Notes under the pieces: model-generated
Seen by the model: only the letters and a program-made list of their open reading frames with translations
Told to the model about the DNA's origin: nothing
The model's database searches: none
Made by a program: the position numbers and the translations under genes
From: Sinomicrobium sp.
Lineage (GTDB): Bacteria; Bacteroidota; Bacteroidia; Flavobacteriales; Flavobacteriaceae
Direction of reading: 5' to 3'
Assembly (NCBI GenBank): GCA_029266035.1
Contig: JAJUFH010000004.1
Span: 1 to 64,000 of the forward strand
Length of the DNA: 64,000 nt
Shown: piece after piece, positions 55,884 to 64,000 of the stretch
Layout: every line of letters begins with the position of its first letter
Numbering within the stretch: the first letter of the stretch is position 1

Positions 55884-56708
55884 TTATTTCAATGTTTTTA
55901 CAGTACTACTTTTTATAAGCGATTTCATTTGTGTTATGGCTACGGAGTTGAGTTGAATCAGTCTTTTATTCTGAGAAAGCCCCTGTTGTATCAACAAGGC
56001 ATTTATACTTTCCATATTGCTCAGCACTACCAATTGCTCTATGGTAGCCGTATCGCGTATGTTTCCTTTTTGATGGGGATTGCTTTCACGCCATTCTTTG
56101 GCGGTAATACCAAACAAAGCCACGTTTAGCAAGTCCGCTTCATCGGCATACACCATACTGGCTTGCTGTTTGGTGATTTCTTTTGGTATTAGATTGGCTT
56201 TGATAGCGTCGGTGTGGATTTGATAGTTTATTTTGGAAATGGTTCGCTGTAAATTCCACTCCAAGTTCAAACGGTTGTTTTCCTCTTCTTTTAGGCGTTG
56301 GAATTCTTTGATAAAATACAATTTAAAACTGGCCAATATCCAAGAAGCAAATTCAAATGCAATGTCCTCGTGAGCAAAGGTACCACCATTTTTTCCCATT
56401 TTAGAGGTAATACCTTTAGCATTAACTGTGGCTATCCACTTGGAAGGCGAAAGTGTAAATGAGTTACTTCCCGCTTGGTGTAAAAAGGGGTCGATTTCGG
56501 CTCCTTTAAAATCGGGATTATTCAATTGTTCCCACAAGCCGAGAAACTCAATAGTGGCACGCGAACGCATCCAGTTTTTTACTACGTCTTTAGGCTCGGA
56601 GGCATTTTTAAATCTCGCAATATCAGTTAGCGAAATATAATCTTCTTTATTGTTTTCATATACAACAATGTCTATGCCTTTTACGTTTATTTTTTTCTTA
56701 GCAACCAT
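55884..56708 (-). CDS. KilA-N domain-containing protein
   Basis: 274 aa. The KilA-N DNA-binding domain covers the first half: DYISLTDIARFKNASEPKDVV, NWMRSRATIEFLGLWE, KWIATVNAKGITSKMGKNGG and FEFASWILASFKLYFIKEF. The C-terminal half is a family-specific helical part (AKEWRESNPHQKGNIRDTATIEQLVVL). KilA-N proteins are common in phages and in bacterial genomes as orphans. No other phage gene is beside it; the flanks are AT-rich and low in genes. Role unknown. Confidence 0.88.
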   Translation of the reverse strand: MVAKKKINVKGIDIVVYENNKEDYISLTDIARFKNASEPKDVVKNWMRSRATIEFLGLWEQLNNPDFKGAEIDPFLHQAGSNSFTLSPSKWIATVNAKGITSKMGKNGGTFAHEDIAFEFASWILASFKLYFIKEFQRLKEEENNRLNLEWNLQRTISKINYQIHTDAIKANLIPKEITKQQASMVYADEADLLNVALFGITAKEWRESNPHQKGNIRDTATIEQLVVLSNMESINALLIQQGLSQNKRLIQLNSVAITQMKSLIKSSTVKTLK

Positions 56709-56967
56709 ATCCTAATGTTTTTAAAACGCACTAATACTGATTACATACAAGTTTTGTTTTGAATATTTGTGTGACAACAATCAATAAATATTGTTTTTTC
56801 TTCTTGTAAATATAGTATTATTACTACAAAAATAAAAATTTAGAATAGGGAAGGGCATTGAGGAAGGAAAGAAATGACGCTATAGTTGTATAATAGCAAG
56901 CAATTCCTTGCCCAGAATCCAAAATGGAATAGGGAGGGTTAAAGAACGATAACAATTAGAGCAAATC

Positions 56968-58554
56968 TCAATACTCCGAAGAGAAATGCAATTTTACCGA
57001 AGGGTATTTTTGCTGTGTCATTTGAATCGAAAAAGCGGAATCTGCAAGGAATACCAATTGCCCCTGTTTGTCTTTGGCCAGAAATTTTTGTTTTACTCTC
57101 TTAAATTCTGCAAACTCCTCACTTTTAGCATCATCTGGTACTACCCAGCACGCTTTGTGTATGGGGAACATCTCGTAGGTACATTTTGCGCCGTATTCGT
57201 GCTCCAAACGATATTGGATGACTTCGTATTGTAATGCTCCCACGGTACCTATCACCTTTCGTCCGTTCATTTCGAGAGTAAACAGCTGCGCAACTCCTTC
57301 GTCCATCAACTGATCTATCCCTTTGGCCAGTTGTTTGGCTTTCATAGGATCGGCATTGTTGATATATCGGAAGTGTTCGGGAGAGAAACTCGGGATACCC
57401 TTAAAGTGAAGTATTTCTCCTGAGGTAAGTGTATCACCTATCTTAAAATTTCCCGTATCGTGTAAGCCCACGATATCGCCGGCATAGGAGACATCTACAA
57501 TTTCTTTTTTCTCGGCAAAAAAGGCATTCGGACTGGAAAACTTCAGCTTTTTATTGTGTCGTACATGTAGGTATGGGGTATTTCGTTCGAAGGTTCCTGA
57601 CACGATCTTGACAAAGGCGAGGCGATCACGGTGTTTAGGATCCATATTGGCGTGAATCTTAAACACAAAGCCGGAAAAGGCCTCTTCATCTGGCTTTACC
57701 AGTCGTTCTTCACTTTGTTTAGGTCTCGGGAAGGGAGCGATGTCGATAAAACAGTCCAGCAATTCCCGAACTCCAAAGTTGTTGAGGGCTGAGCCGAAAA
57801 ATACTGGTTGTAATTCTCCTTTGAGATAGGCTTCGTGTTCAAATGGAGGGTATACACCTTGTGCTAATTCCAAATTTTCGCGAAGGGTCTCGGCAGCTTC
57901 TCTACCTATTATGTCGTCCAGTTCCGGGTCTTCTAACTGATCGAAGGCAATGGTCTCTTCAATATTCTTTTTGCTGTCACCGCTAAAGAGATTGATATTT
58001 TTTTCCCAGATATTGTAAATTCCTTTAAAGTCATATCCCATACCTATGGGGAAACTGAGCGGGCTAACTTGTAAGCCGAGTTTTTGTTCTACCTCGTCCA
58101 ATAGGTCGAAAGCATCTTTACCCTCACGGTCGAGTTTGTTGATAAAAACAATCATCGGGATGCTTCGCATACGACATACTTGCACCAGTTTTTCTGTTTG
58201 TTCTTCCACACCTTTGGCTACGTCTATGACGACAATAACACTGTCTACAGCGGTGAGTGTACGGAAAGTGTCTTCTGCAAAATCCTTGTGTCCCGGAGTA
58301 TCGAGAATATTTATTTTTTTGTCCTTGTAGTTAAATGCCAATACGGAAGTAGCTACAGAAATCCCCCTTTGCCTCTCTATCTCCATAAAGTCGCTCGTAG
58401 CTCCTTTTTTGATTTTGTTGCTTTTAACAGCTCCTGCTTCCTGAATAGCTCCGCCAAAAAGCAGCAGTTTTTCTGTCAGTGTTGTCTTTCCCGCATCGGG
58501 GTGAGATATGATTCCGAAAGTTCTCCTTTTACTAATTTCCTGTACTAAACCCAT
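56968..58554 (-). CDS. prfC: Peptide chain release factor 3
   Basis: 528 aa from the ATG at 58554 (MGLVQEISKRRTFG); the frame upstream to 58656 lacks conservation. Translational GTPase: ISHPDAGKTTLTEKLLLFGG (G1), ERQRGISVATS (G2), NILDTPGHKDF (G3), FINKLDREG (G4). It recycles RF1/RF2 from the ribosome after peptide release. Divergent from the OmpA gene. Confidence 0.96.
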   Translation of the reverse strand: MGLVQEISKRRTFGIISHPDAGKTTLTEKLLLFGGAIQEAGAVKSNKIKKGATSDFMEIERQRGISVATSVLAFNYKDKKINILDTPGHKDFAEDTFRTLTAVDSVIVVIDVAKGVEEQTEKLVQVCRMRSIPMIVFINKLDREGKDAFDLLDEVEQKLGLQVSPLSFPIGMGYDFKGIYNIWEKNINLFSGDSKKNIEETIAFDQLEDPELDDIIGREAAETLRENLELAQGVYPPFEHEAYLKGELQPVFFGSALNNFGVRELLDCFIDIAPFPRPKQSEERLVKPDEEAFSGFVFKIHANMDPKHRDRLAFVKIVSGTFERNTPYLHVRHNKKLKFSSPNAFFAEKKEIVDVSYAGDIVGLHDTGNFKIGDTLTSGEILHFKGIPSFSPEHFRYINNADPMKAKQLAKGIDQLMDEGVAQLFTLEMNGRKVIGTVGALQYEVIQYRLEHEYGAKCTYEMFPIHKACWVVPDDAKSEEFAEFKRVKQKFLAKDKQGQLVFLADSAFSIQMTQQKYPSVKLHFSSEY

Positions 58555-58573
58555 AGTTTCCGTATTGCGGATG

Positions 58574-58581
58574 CAAAAGTA
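58574..58581 (-). promoter_or_regulatory. -7 promoter element for prfC
   Basis: Minus-strand TACTTTTG, matches TAnnTTTG, 20 bp before the ATG at 58554. Confidence 0.38.
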
Positions 58582-58734
58582 AGTATTATAATATGAACTT
58601 CTGAAGCGGAATAAAAAGGATTTTTTGCTCAAAAAACGAGAATATTGAAATCTCAAATTGAAAGTTAAGTCTTATATTAGCTCATTGAATATGTCTATTG
58701 GAGATTATTTTTATATAAATAGAATTTTTTTGTG

Positions 58735-60648
58735 ATGAATAGTGATATTTTGAGAATAAAATTAGCCGTGTTTTTTCTGTTGTGTACAACGGGAGTGTTT
58801 TCCCAACGCCACCTGGCAGCCGATCGTTACTTCGATCAATTGGCCTATGTAAAATCGGCTGAACTATACGAAGGGCTTGTGCGCAAGGGAGATTCTACCG
58901 TACATGTGTTGGGGCGCCTCGGCGATTCTTACTATTACAACACCAATATGGAACAAGCAGAAAAGTGGTACGGCATTCTTATTCGTATGTACGAACAAGA
59001 GGTGGGACCCGACTATCTGTTTCGCTATGCCCAAGTTCTAAAGGGAAATCGCAAATATGAAGAGGCGGTGAAATGGCTTAAAAAATCTGCCGAAAAAGGA
59101 GGGGATGATCCTGAAATGATCAGACTTATAGAGGAGGGAGACTATTATACTAAGTTGAACAATCCCAAAGCTCGATTGTTTGGCAATCTGCACAATATGG
59201 CTATCAATACGGAATACTCCGATTTTGGAGGCTTTGTTCAGGGTGACAAATTCTACTTTGCATCTACTAAGCCCTCTGGGGGGCGAACGCGAATATACGA
59301 CTGGAATAAACAGCCTTTTCTCGATATTTATGTGGGAGATCGCATGGGCAATGAGCTTTACGATGCCCGAAAGTTGGAGGGGGAAGTCAATTCTCGATTT
59401 CACGAGGCAACCGTGACCATTACCAAAGACGGGCAAACCATGTATTTTACCAGAGATAATGCAGAAAATGGAAAGCGAACTGAAAAGGATGAAAAAGGGA
59501 CTGTGCACTTGCAGTTGTACAAAGCGTCTTTGGGTGCTGATGGAACCTGGGGTAACATAGTGGAGTTGCCTTTTAACGATGTGAGCTATTCCGTTGGACA
59601 TCCTGCCTTGAGCCCTGATGAAAAAAAACTCTATTTTGTGTCCGATATGCCAGGAGGGTATGGAGTAACCGATATTTACGTGGTAGATATTCACGGAGAT
59701 GGAACGTATAGTACACCAGAAAACCTAGGGAAAACAATCAATACCCGTGGACGAGAGATGTTTCCCTTTGTCGATAAAGACGGGGTATTGTACTTCTCGT
59801 CAAACGGTCATCCCGGTTTGGGCGGACTAGACATATTGATCAGTGAGCCTGTTAACGGTGCTTTTGGAAAAGTGACCAATCCCGGAGTTCCGATAAACAG
59901 TCCGATGGACGATTTCGGATTTGTGATGAATGAGGATAAAACCGAAGGCTATCTCTCGTCAAACCGCATCGGGGGCAAGGGAGATGACGATATTTACCAC
60001 TTTACCGCAAGAGAGTGTATGGTTACTATTAATGGAGTGGTTACTGATAAAAGCAGTGAAGAGCCCCTGGTAGAAGCTTCGGTGCGAATCGTGGCTCCCG
60101 GAGGTGGAGTAGTAGCCAAGGTGCTTACTGATACAGATGGACAATACAGTCTTAAAGCCGATTGCCTGGAAGGAAGTTACACCGTGGTAGCCGAGCTGGA
60201 AGACTATCGCGCTGAACAACAAGAGGTGAATGTAAACGGAAAGGAAGAAGCCGAAGTAAATTTTGCACTTACACCACTTATTGTAGAAGATGAAATTGTA
60301 ATCAACCCCATCTATTTCGATTATAACCGCTGGGAAATTCGTCCCGACGCAGAGTACGAACTGGAGCATATTGTTAGTGTGATGAATGCGCATCCGGAAA
60401 TGGTGATTAAAATAGAGGCCCATACCGATTCTAGAGGAAATGATGCCTACAATGAAAAGCTGTCCGATAATCGCGCTAAGGCTACTCGCGATTATCTGTA
60501 TTCAAGAGGAATAGCGGAAGAACGTATTGAAAGCGCTATAGGATACGGCGAAAAGCACTTGCTTAATCACTGTGCTAACGGAGTAGATTGCACCGAAGAA
60601 GAACACCAACAAAACCGAAGATCGTCTTTTATTATCGTAAGACGCTAG
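58735..60648 (+). CDS. OmpA-family outer-membrane protein with TPR/PD40 repeats
   Basis: 637 aa from the ATG at 58735 (a GTG 3 bp earlier also fits). Signal peptide to about FSQ. TPR-like repeats (about 25-110), a PD40/WD40-like beta-propeller (LYFVSDMPGGYGVTDIYVVD, LYFSSNGHPGLGGLDI), a carboxypeptidase-regulatory-like domain (about 430-510, TINGVVTDKSSEEPLVEASV), and a C-terminal OmpA domain (about 530-637: IYFDYNRWEIRPDAEYEL, KIEAHTDSRGNDAYNEKLS, NRRSSFIIVRR) that binds peptidoglycan. It matches the PorE-like family found with PorP/SprF type IX partners, but none is adjacent here. Confidence 0.9.
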   Translation: MNSDILRIKLAVFFLLCTTGVFSQRHLAADRYFDQLAYVKSAELYEGLVRKGDSTVHVLGRLGDSYYYNTNMEQAEKWYGILIRMYEQEVGPDYLFRYAQVLKGNRKYEEAVKWLKKSAEKGGDDPEMIRLIEEGDYYTKLNNPKARLFGNLHNMAINTEYSDFGGFVQGDKFYFASTKPSGGRTRIYDWNKQPFLDIYVGDRMGNELYDARKLEGEVNSRFHEATVTITKDGQTMYFTRDNAENGKRTEKDEKGTVHLQLYKASLGADGTWGNIVELPFNDVSYSVGHPALSPDEKKLYFVSDMPGGYGVTDIYVVDIHGDGTYSTPENLGKTINTRGREMFPFVDKDGVLYFSSNGHPGLGGLDILISEPVNGAFGKVTNPGVPINSPMDDFGFVMNEDKTEGYLSSNRIGGKGDDDIYHFTARECMVTINGVVTDKSSEEPLVEASVRIVAPGGGVVAKVLTDTDGQYSLKADCLEGSYTVVAELEDYRAEQQEVNVNGKEEAEVNFALTPLIVEDEIVINPIYFDYNRWEIRPDAEYELEHIVSVMNAHPEMVIKIEAHTDSRGNDAYNEKLSDNRAKATRDYLYSRGIAEERIESAIGYGEKHLLNHCANGVDCTEEEHQQNRRSSFIIVRR

Positions 60649-60707
60649 CGGAATAGAGGTTTCTCTTTGTGCATCTGCAGTTGTAATATCATCCTGTGTC
60701 AGTTGTT

Positions 60708-61025
60708 TTACAGCTGAATAACTATGGGGAGTATCAGACTGATGACAATATAAGCTAGTACGATAGTTTTTTTTAAGACTGTTTGCCTATCAGTTTTTAT
60801 AGCATTGTATTTCAGTATGATATCGATATACTTTTCGGTATCTATATAAGTGTGGCATACCGTTAAGTGAACCGGGAAGATAACAGCTATGGCTAACAAA
60901 TCCGGATTGGGCATGCCAGGTGCTAGTCCGTAGAATATGTGTAGCACAACATACAAGTTGGCAAAGATCAGTAACGACATAAAGATACAGGCAGTGTAGT
61001 GAGACATCCCGTTGTTATTCGACAT
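60708..61025 (-). CDS. Small four-helix membrane protein, hypothetical
   Basis: 105 aa from the ATG at 61025 (MSNNNGMSHYT); an alternative start lies at 61061. Three to four hydrophobic segments (about 8-30, 38-56 and 88-105) around a HTYIDTEKYIDIILKYNAI loop. No family recognised. It is a real frame by length and composition but has no functional context. Confidence 0.55.
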   Translation of the reverse strand: MSNNNGMSHYTACIFMSLLIFANLYVVLHIFYGLAPGMPNPDLLAIAVIFPVHLTVCHTYIDTEKYIDIILKYNAIKTDRQTVLKKTIVLAYIVISLILPIVIQL

Positions 61026-61428
61026 TTTTAGAGCTAGATTGTACAAAGTGTAAAAAAGCATACGACAGAGTTTTTTGATGAGACAAGTGTAAAGGCTGTA
61101 TTATGTATACACACTACACTGTTAGTAGTCCCATTAAATAGTGAAAATTCCCGCTCTCCCGACTTTGGTCGGCTTCTCGCAATGACACCTTCAACTTTCT
61201 GTAAGCCAAGTACTGTCATTCAGAACGGAGCCCTAGCGAAGTGCCTGTCCGCCGGAGGAGGAAAGAATCTCAGCCCAAGACCAAAGTATCTTCAACAGCA
61301 CAACGTCTACCCTAGAGATTCCTCCTATCGTCGGAATGACATCACAGTTCATTCAGAATGTAGTGAAGAATCTCCCCCCAAGACCAAAGGCGCTTCAAAA
61401 GCACAACGTCAAAACAAGAGATTCCTTC

Positions 61429-61519
61429 AAGTCCTCCCATCTCCCAGTCTCTTCATCTCCACGTCTCCCCATCTCCAAGTCTCCACGTCTCCAACTCTCC
61501 CCATCTCCAACTCTCTCTG
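61429..61519. repeat. Degenerate CCAAGTCTC/CATCTCCA short-unit array
   Basis: About nine imperfect 9-bp units such as CCAAGTCTC and CCATCTCCA, directly before the ndk promoter. The same unit type makes up the array at 48594-48648. Confidence 0.55.
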
Positions 61520-61529
61520 TCACTTTACT

Positions 61530-61560
61530 TTTGAACTTTAATTGTAAAGGAGTACCTTTG
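61530..61560 (+). promoter_or_regulatory. ndk promoter, full consensus
   Basis: TTTG (61530-61533), a 19-nt spacer and TACCTTTG (61553-61560), matching the Bacteroidota -33/-7 consensus exactly, 22 bp before the ndk ATG. Confidence 0.7.
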
Positions 61561-61581
61561 CACAAAATTTTTAAAAAGCAA

Positions 61582-62001
61582 ATGGCTACAAACAGAACAT
61601 TTACAATGATTAAACCCGATGCTGTTGAAAACGGACATATCGGGGCTATACTGGAAAAGATAACTGCTGCTGGTTTTAGAATTGTGGCAATGAAGTACAC
61701 TCAGTTGAGCAGGAGGGATGCCGAAGAATTTTATGCTATCCACAGCGAACGCCCTTTTTTCGGTGAATTGGTAGATTTTATGACCAGGGGACCTATTGTT
61801 GCTGCTATACTTGAAAAAGACAATGCTGTAGAAGATTTCAGAGCATTGATAGGAGCTACAAATCCTGCGGAGGCTGCAGAGGGGACTATAAGAAAGCTGT
61901 ATGCAACTTCGATAGGAGAAAATGCAGTGCACGGTTCCGACAGCGATGAGAATGCGGCTATAGAAGGAGCATTTCACTTTGCCGGAAGGGAGATTTTTTA
62001 A
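61582..62001 (+). CDS. ndk: Nucleoside diphosphate kinase
   Basis: 139 aa, the usual length, from the ATG at 61582. The frame extends far upstream through the repeat array but only 61582 gives [18 protein letters not shown]. Active-site His in [21 protein letters not shown]. It transfers phosphate between nucleoside tri- and diphosphates. Own promoter at 61530; terminator at 62023. Confidence 0.98.
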   Translation: MATNRTFTMIKPDAVENGHIGAILEKITAAGFRIVAMKYTQLSRRDAEEFYAIHSERPFFGELVDFMTRGPIVAAILEKDNAVEDFRALIGATNPAEAAEGTIRKLYATSIGENAVHGSDSDENAAIEGAFHFAGREIF

Positions 62002-62022
62002 ATTTTACCGATTGTATAAAAT

Positions 62023-62064
62023 AAAAGACCTTTTTCGAAATATCGGAAAAGGTCCTTTATTTTT
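62023..62064 (+). terminator. Bidirectional terminator after ndk
   Basis: AAAAGACCTTTTTC pairs with GAAAAGGTCCTTT, followed by ATTTTTG. Lies between ndk and the convergent DUF721 gene. Confidence 0.8.
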
Positions 62065-62098
62065 GAGCTGAAAGGGCAATTCATCTACTGTGTGGTAA

Positions 62099-62395
62099 CT
62101 ATCTCAACACTATTTTCTTTATCAGCTCTTTTCCGAGTTCTTCGTTGATTATGGCGATGATTTTTTCTTTCCCGTAGCTGAGTTCTTCTCGCAATACCGA
62201 AGAGGTGAGACTTACGTATAAGGTGTCGTTTTTGAGCTGTATGTCGGAGGTGTAATTGGCAATACCACTGCCCATAAGCTGCTTCCACGCCTTTCGCACA
62301 TCTATCTTATCCATGCCCGATTGCAGCTTGTTCTCCGCGATAAAGGCTTTCAGTCCTTCCGATAGTGATATGTGTTCGCTGTGTCGCTTTGCCAT
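62099..62395 (-). CDS. DUF721 domain-containing protein
   Basis: 98 aa. DUF721 pattern: SLSEGLKAFIAENKL, VRKAWKQLMGSGIANYT, VSLTSSVLREELSYGKEKIIA. Such proteins are encoded near recF in many bacteria; the family (DciA-like) is linked to replication-helicase loading in some groups. Here it is third in the recF - lipoprotein - DUF721 set. Confidence 0.9.
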   Translation of the reverse strand: MAKRHSEHISLSEGLKAFIAENKLQSGMDKIDVRKAWKQLMGSGIANYTSDIQLKNDTLYVSLTSSVLREELSYGKEKIIAIINEELGKELIKKIVLR

Positions 62396-62407
62396 GATGT
62401 AGTCGTA

Positions 62408-62854
62408 TTATTTTTCTTGTAAATCTCCCAAATCGAGGGGCTCATATCGTTTGTAAAGGTAATTCAAATTATCTGCATTTCGCAGTATTAGTCGGTTTTC
62501 AGTCAGCTTAATTACCTCTTCTTCCCACTGACTTAGCGAGGTGTGATATTTGAGAATAAGGCGATTGTCTTTTAGACCGATCGAAAAATTTTCACTGTCG
62601 TTTGTGGTGTAATATTCTCCGTCTAAACGGGGCTGCATTTTTTTTCGAAATCCCGTGCTGTCGGTTGTTAACTCTATATAATCGACTGTAGTATTTACGT
62701 CAAATTCTTTTGTGTCGCCACCAGGAAACTCTACGCTTTCAATTTCCCAATAACCGGTGAGCTGCTGCAGCTGTGTTTCGGGAGAAGGGGTGCAGCCAGT
62801 AAAAAGGGTAGACAGACCTATCAGGAATGCTGTTGCGATATTGGTGTACTTCAT
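62408..62854 (-). CDS. Lipocalin-like lipoprotein
   Basis: 148 aa from the ATG at 62854. Signal peptide and lipobox LFTGC near residue 20, then a small beta-barrel-like domain beginning LTGYWEIESVEFPGG, the opening seen in lipocalin-like families. Function unknown. Twelve bp upstream of DUF721, probably co-transcribed. Confidence 0.75.
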   Translation of the reverse strand: MKYTNIATAFLIGLSTLFTGCTPSPETQLQQLTGYWEIESVEFPGGDTKEFDVNTTVDYIELTTDSTGFRKKMQPRLDGEYYTTNDSENFSIGLKDNRLILKYHTSLSQWEEEVIKLTENRLILRNADNLNYLYKRYEPLDLGDLQEK

Positions 62855-62940
62855 AGTTAATGATTTTATTGTTTTTATGTTGTCCGATGTCATCTGACTA
62901 GAAGTAGTCTTCAGCTCGGACTTTCTACCTTCAAAAACGA

Positions 62941-64000
62941 TTATAGTTGGAATACTTTATAAGACCGGGCAGTTTCCCGCACTACAGCTTCTGTTCGACT
63001 GGCATGGGTGTCGCTGATAAACAACTGTCCGAAATTGTTTTCCATCAGTTTTACAATGCGCGCCACGCGGTTTTCATCGAGTTTGTCAAATATATCGTCG
63101 AGTAATAGGATAGGCGATACGCCGGCCTGTTGTTTTATAAAATCGAATTGGGCCAGCTTTAGAGCGACCAAAAAGGATTTCTGCTGCCCTTGGCTGCCGA
63201 ATTTTCTTATTGGATAGCCGTCGATTTCCAGGCTGAGGTCATCACGGTGTATCCCGGTGCTGGTATATTGAAGCGCTCTGTCTTTGTTGATGGCGTTTTT
63301 GAGCAGTTCGTCCAGCGGCTGCTCCGAAAGTGAGCTGCTATAGGAGATATTTACATTTTCACCACTGTTGGAGATGGCTCTGTATCGCTCCAAGAAAATA
63401 GGGACAAATGCTTCGAGAAATGCTTGTCTGCCTTTGAATATTTCTGAACCGTGAAGGTGGAGCTGCTCGTTGTATATACTTAAGGTGTTGTTGTCGTATG
63501 TGTGGTTTAAGGCAAAGTACTTTAACAGAGAATTTCGCTGACTCAGCGCCCTGTTGTACTGAATGAGGTGATCGAGATAGATTTTGTCGGACTGTGAGAT
63601 AACACTATCTATAAACCTCCTACGAGTTTCACTACCCTCCACAATAAGGTCGCGGTCGGCCGGAGATATGATAACTAAGGGGAGAAATCCGATATGGTCA
63701 GACAATTTGTCGTAAGCCTTGCCGTTGCGTTTAATTCCCCGCTTTTGTCCTTTTTTGAAACTGCATATTATGTGTTCGTCATGTCCCATTTTACTAAAGA
63801 GACCGTCTACTACAAAAAAGTCTTCTCCGTGCCTTATATTTTGAACGGCGATAGGATTAAAATAGCTCTTGCCAAAAGAAAGGTGGTAAATAGCGTCGAG
63901 AACATTGGTTTTTCCGATGCCATTGTCGCCTACCAGGCAGTTGATCTTTTCGTCAAACTCAAAGTCTTTTGCCTTGAAGTTCTTGTAATTGACCAATGAT
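62941..64000 (-). CDS. recF: DNA replication and repair protein RecF (5' end beyond window)
   Basis: The 3' part (352+ codons), running off the window end at 64000. SMC-like ATPase: Walker [23 protein letters not shown], the [18 protein letters not shown] signature and [15 protein letters not shown] (Walker B, D-loop). It loads RecA at gapped DNA. The initiation codon lies outside; the in-frame TTG at 63996 is internal (SLVNYKNF precedes the usual motif). Confidence 0.94.
   Translation of the reverse strand, partial: SLVNYKNFKAKDFEFDEKINCLVGDNGIGKTNVLDAIYHLSFGKSYFNPIAVQNIRHGEDFFVVDGLFSKMGHDEHIICSFKKGQKRGIKRNGKAYDKLSDHIGFLPLVIISPADRDLIVEGSETRRRFIDSVISQSDKIYLDHLIQYNRALSQRNSLLKYFALNHTYDNNTLSIYNEQLHLHGSEIFKGRQAFLEAFVPIFLERYRAISNSGENVNISYSSSLSEQPLDELLKNAINKDRALQYTSTGIHRDDLSLEIDGYPIRKFGSQGQQKSFLVALKLAQFDFIKQQAGVSPILLLDDIFDKLDENRVARIVKLMENNFGQLFISDTHASRTEAVVRETARSYKVFQL

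Larger units (their letters stand above)
61062..61581. other. 520-bp repeat-rich intergenic region before ndk
   Basis: Contains an inverted copy of the flavobacterial CATTCCGA/GAATCTC repeat at about 61151-61190, two direct copies of a roughly 100-bp repeat (61214-61325 and 61347-61428, sharing AAGACCAAAG...CTTCAA and GCACAACGTC), the short-unit array at 61429-61519, and the ndk promoter. No gene seen. Confidence 0.65.

Noticed and set aside
56709-56967. AT-rich 259-bp gap between KilA-N and prfC
   Set aside because: Contains short AT-rich hairpins and a possible TATTTTTG box but no gene or phage attachment signal that I could support.

Overview
This 64 kb window is chromosomal DNA of a member of the Bacteroidota, most likely a Flavobacteriaceae. 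The evidence is the gene families (DUF2911, DUF4136, DUF4251, DUF4374, DUF5522, the DUF1501/DUF1800 pair, the MetX-aspartokinase-homoserine dehydrogenase fusion, PG_1098-type THUMP-like methyltransferase), promoters of the TTTG-N19-TAnnTTTG type, many lipoproteins with acidic residues after the lipobox cysteine, and little use of Shine-Dalgarno sites. The genus cannot be named from this alone. Most of the window is ordinary core genome. I found no tRNA, rRNA, CRISPR array, insertion sequence or prophage.

Layout. 0-5.8 kb: coaD and ddl on the minus strand, divergent from a PASTA protein and an RluD-type pseudouridine synthase, then an amidohydrolase lipoprotein and DUF2911. 6-11 kb: a methionine/threonine operon, a single 1135-aa MetX-AK-HSD fusion followed by metZ, led by a clear SAM-I riboswitch. 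11-15.3 kb: hemL, a glucosaminidase-LysM lipoprotein, an ACC deaminase-like enzyme, a mini HExxH membrane protein and a tiny DUF5522 gene. 15.5-22.6 kb: urocanate hydratase, DUF4136, then an acetate-type set (DUF4212/SSS symporter and acetyl-CoA synthetase). 22.6-33.3 kb: exonuclease, methyltransferase and uvrB in one operon, a PagL-like outer-membrane protein, the DUF1501/DUF1800 pair, and an M1 aminopeptidase broken by a one-base frameshift.

33.5-42.5 kb is accessory: cupin, DUF2975 plus XRE regulator, an AraC/PchR-like regulator divergent from a TonB receptor and a DUF4374 surface lipoprotein (probable siderophore uptake with an iron-box-like palindrome), and a YWKNG-repeat lipoprotein gene cut by an in-frame stop. 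42.6-50.9 kb: an ABC exporter, a 359-aa unannotated protein with kinase-like motifs, nucleoid-associated protein, CtaA, CCA-type nucleotidyltransferase and Sua5. 50.9-55.8 kb is a small glycan-surface cluster (TupA-like ATP-grasp, two GT2 enzymes, a sugar epimerase) that also holds a decayed third GT2 gene. 55.8-64 kb: an orphan KilA-N protein, prfC, an OmpA-family protein, ndk, DUF721 and the start of recF.

The observations most worth a second look are the kinase-like protein at 44.6 kb, the SAM-riboswitch-controlled triple fusion, the iron-uptake locus with its operator, a tandem pair of palindromes upstream of the nucleoid-associated protein gene, an AACTAAGAACTA-type leader repeated directly upstream of four start codons, and several degraded genes and dispersed intergenic repeats.
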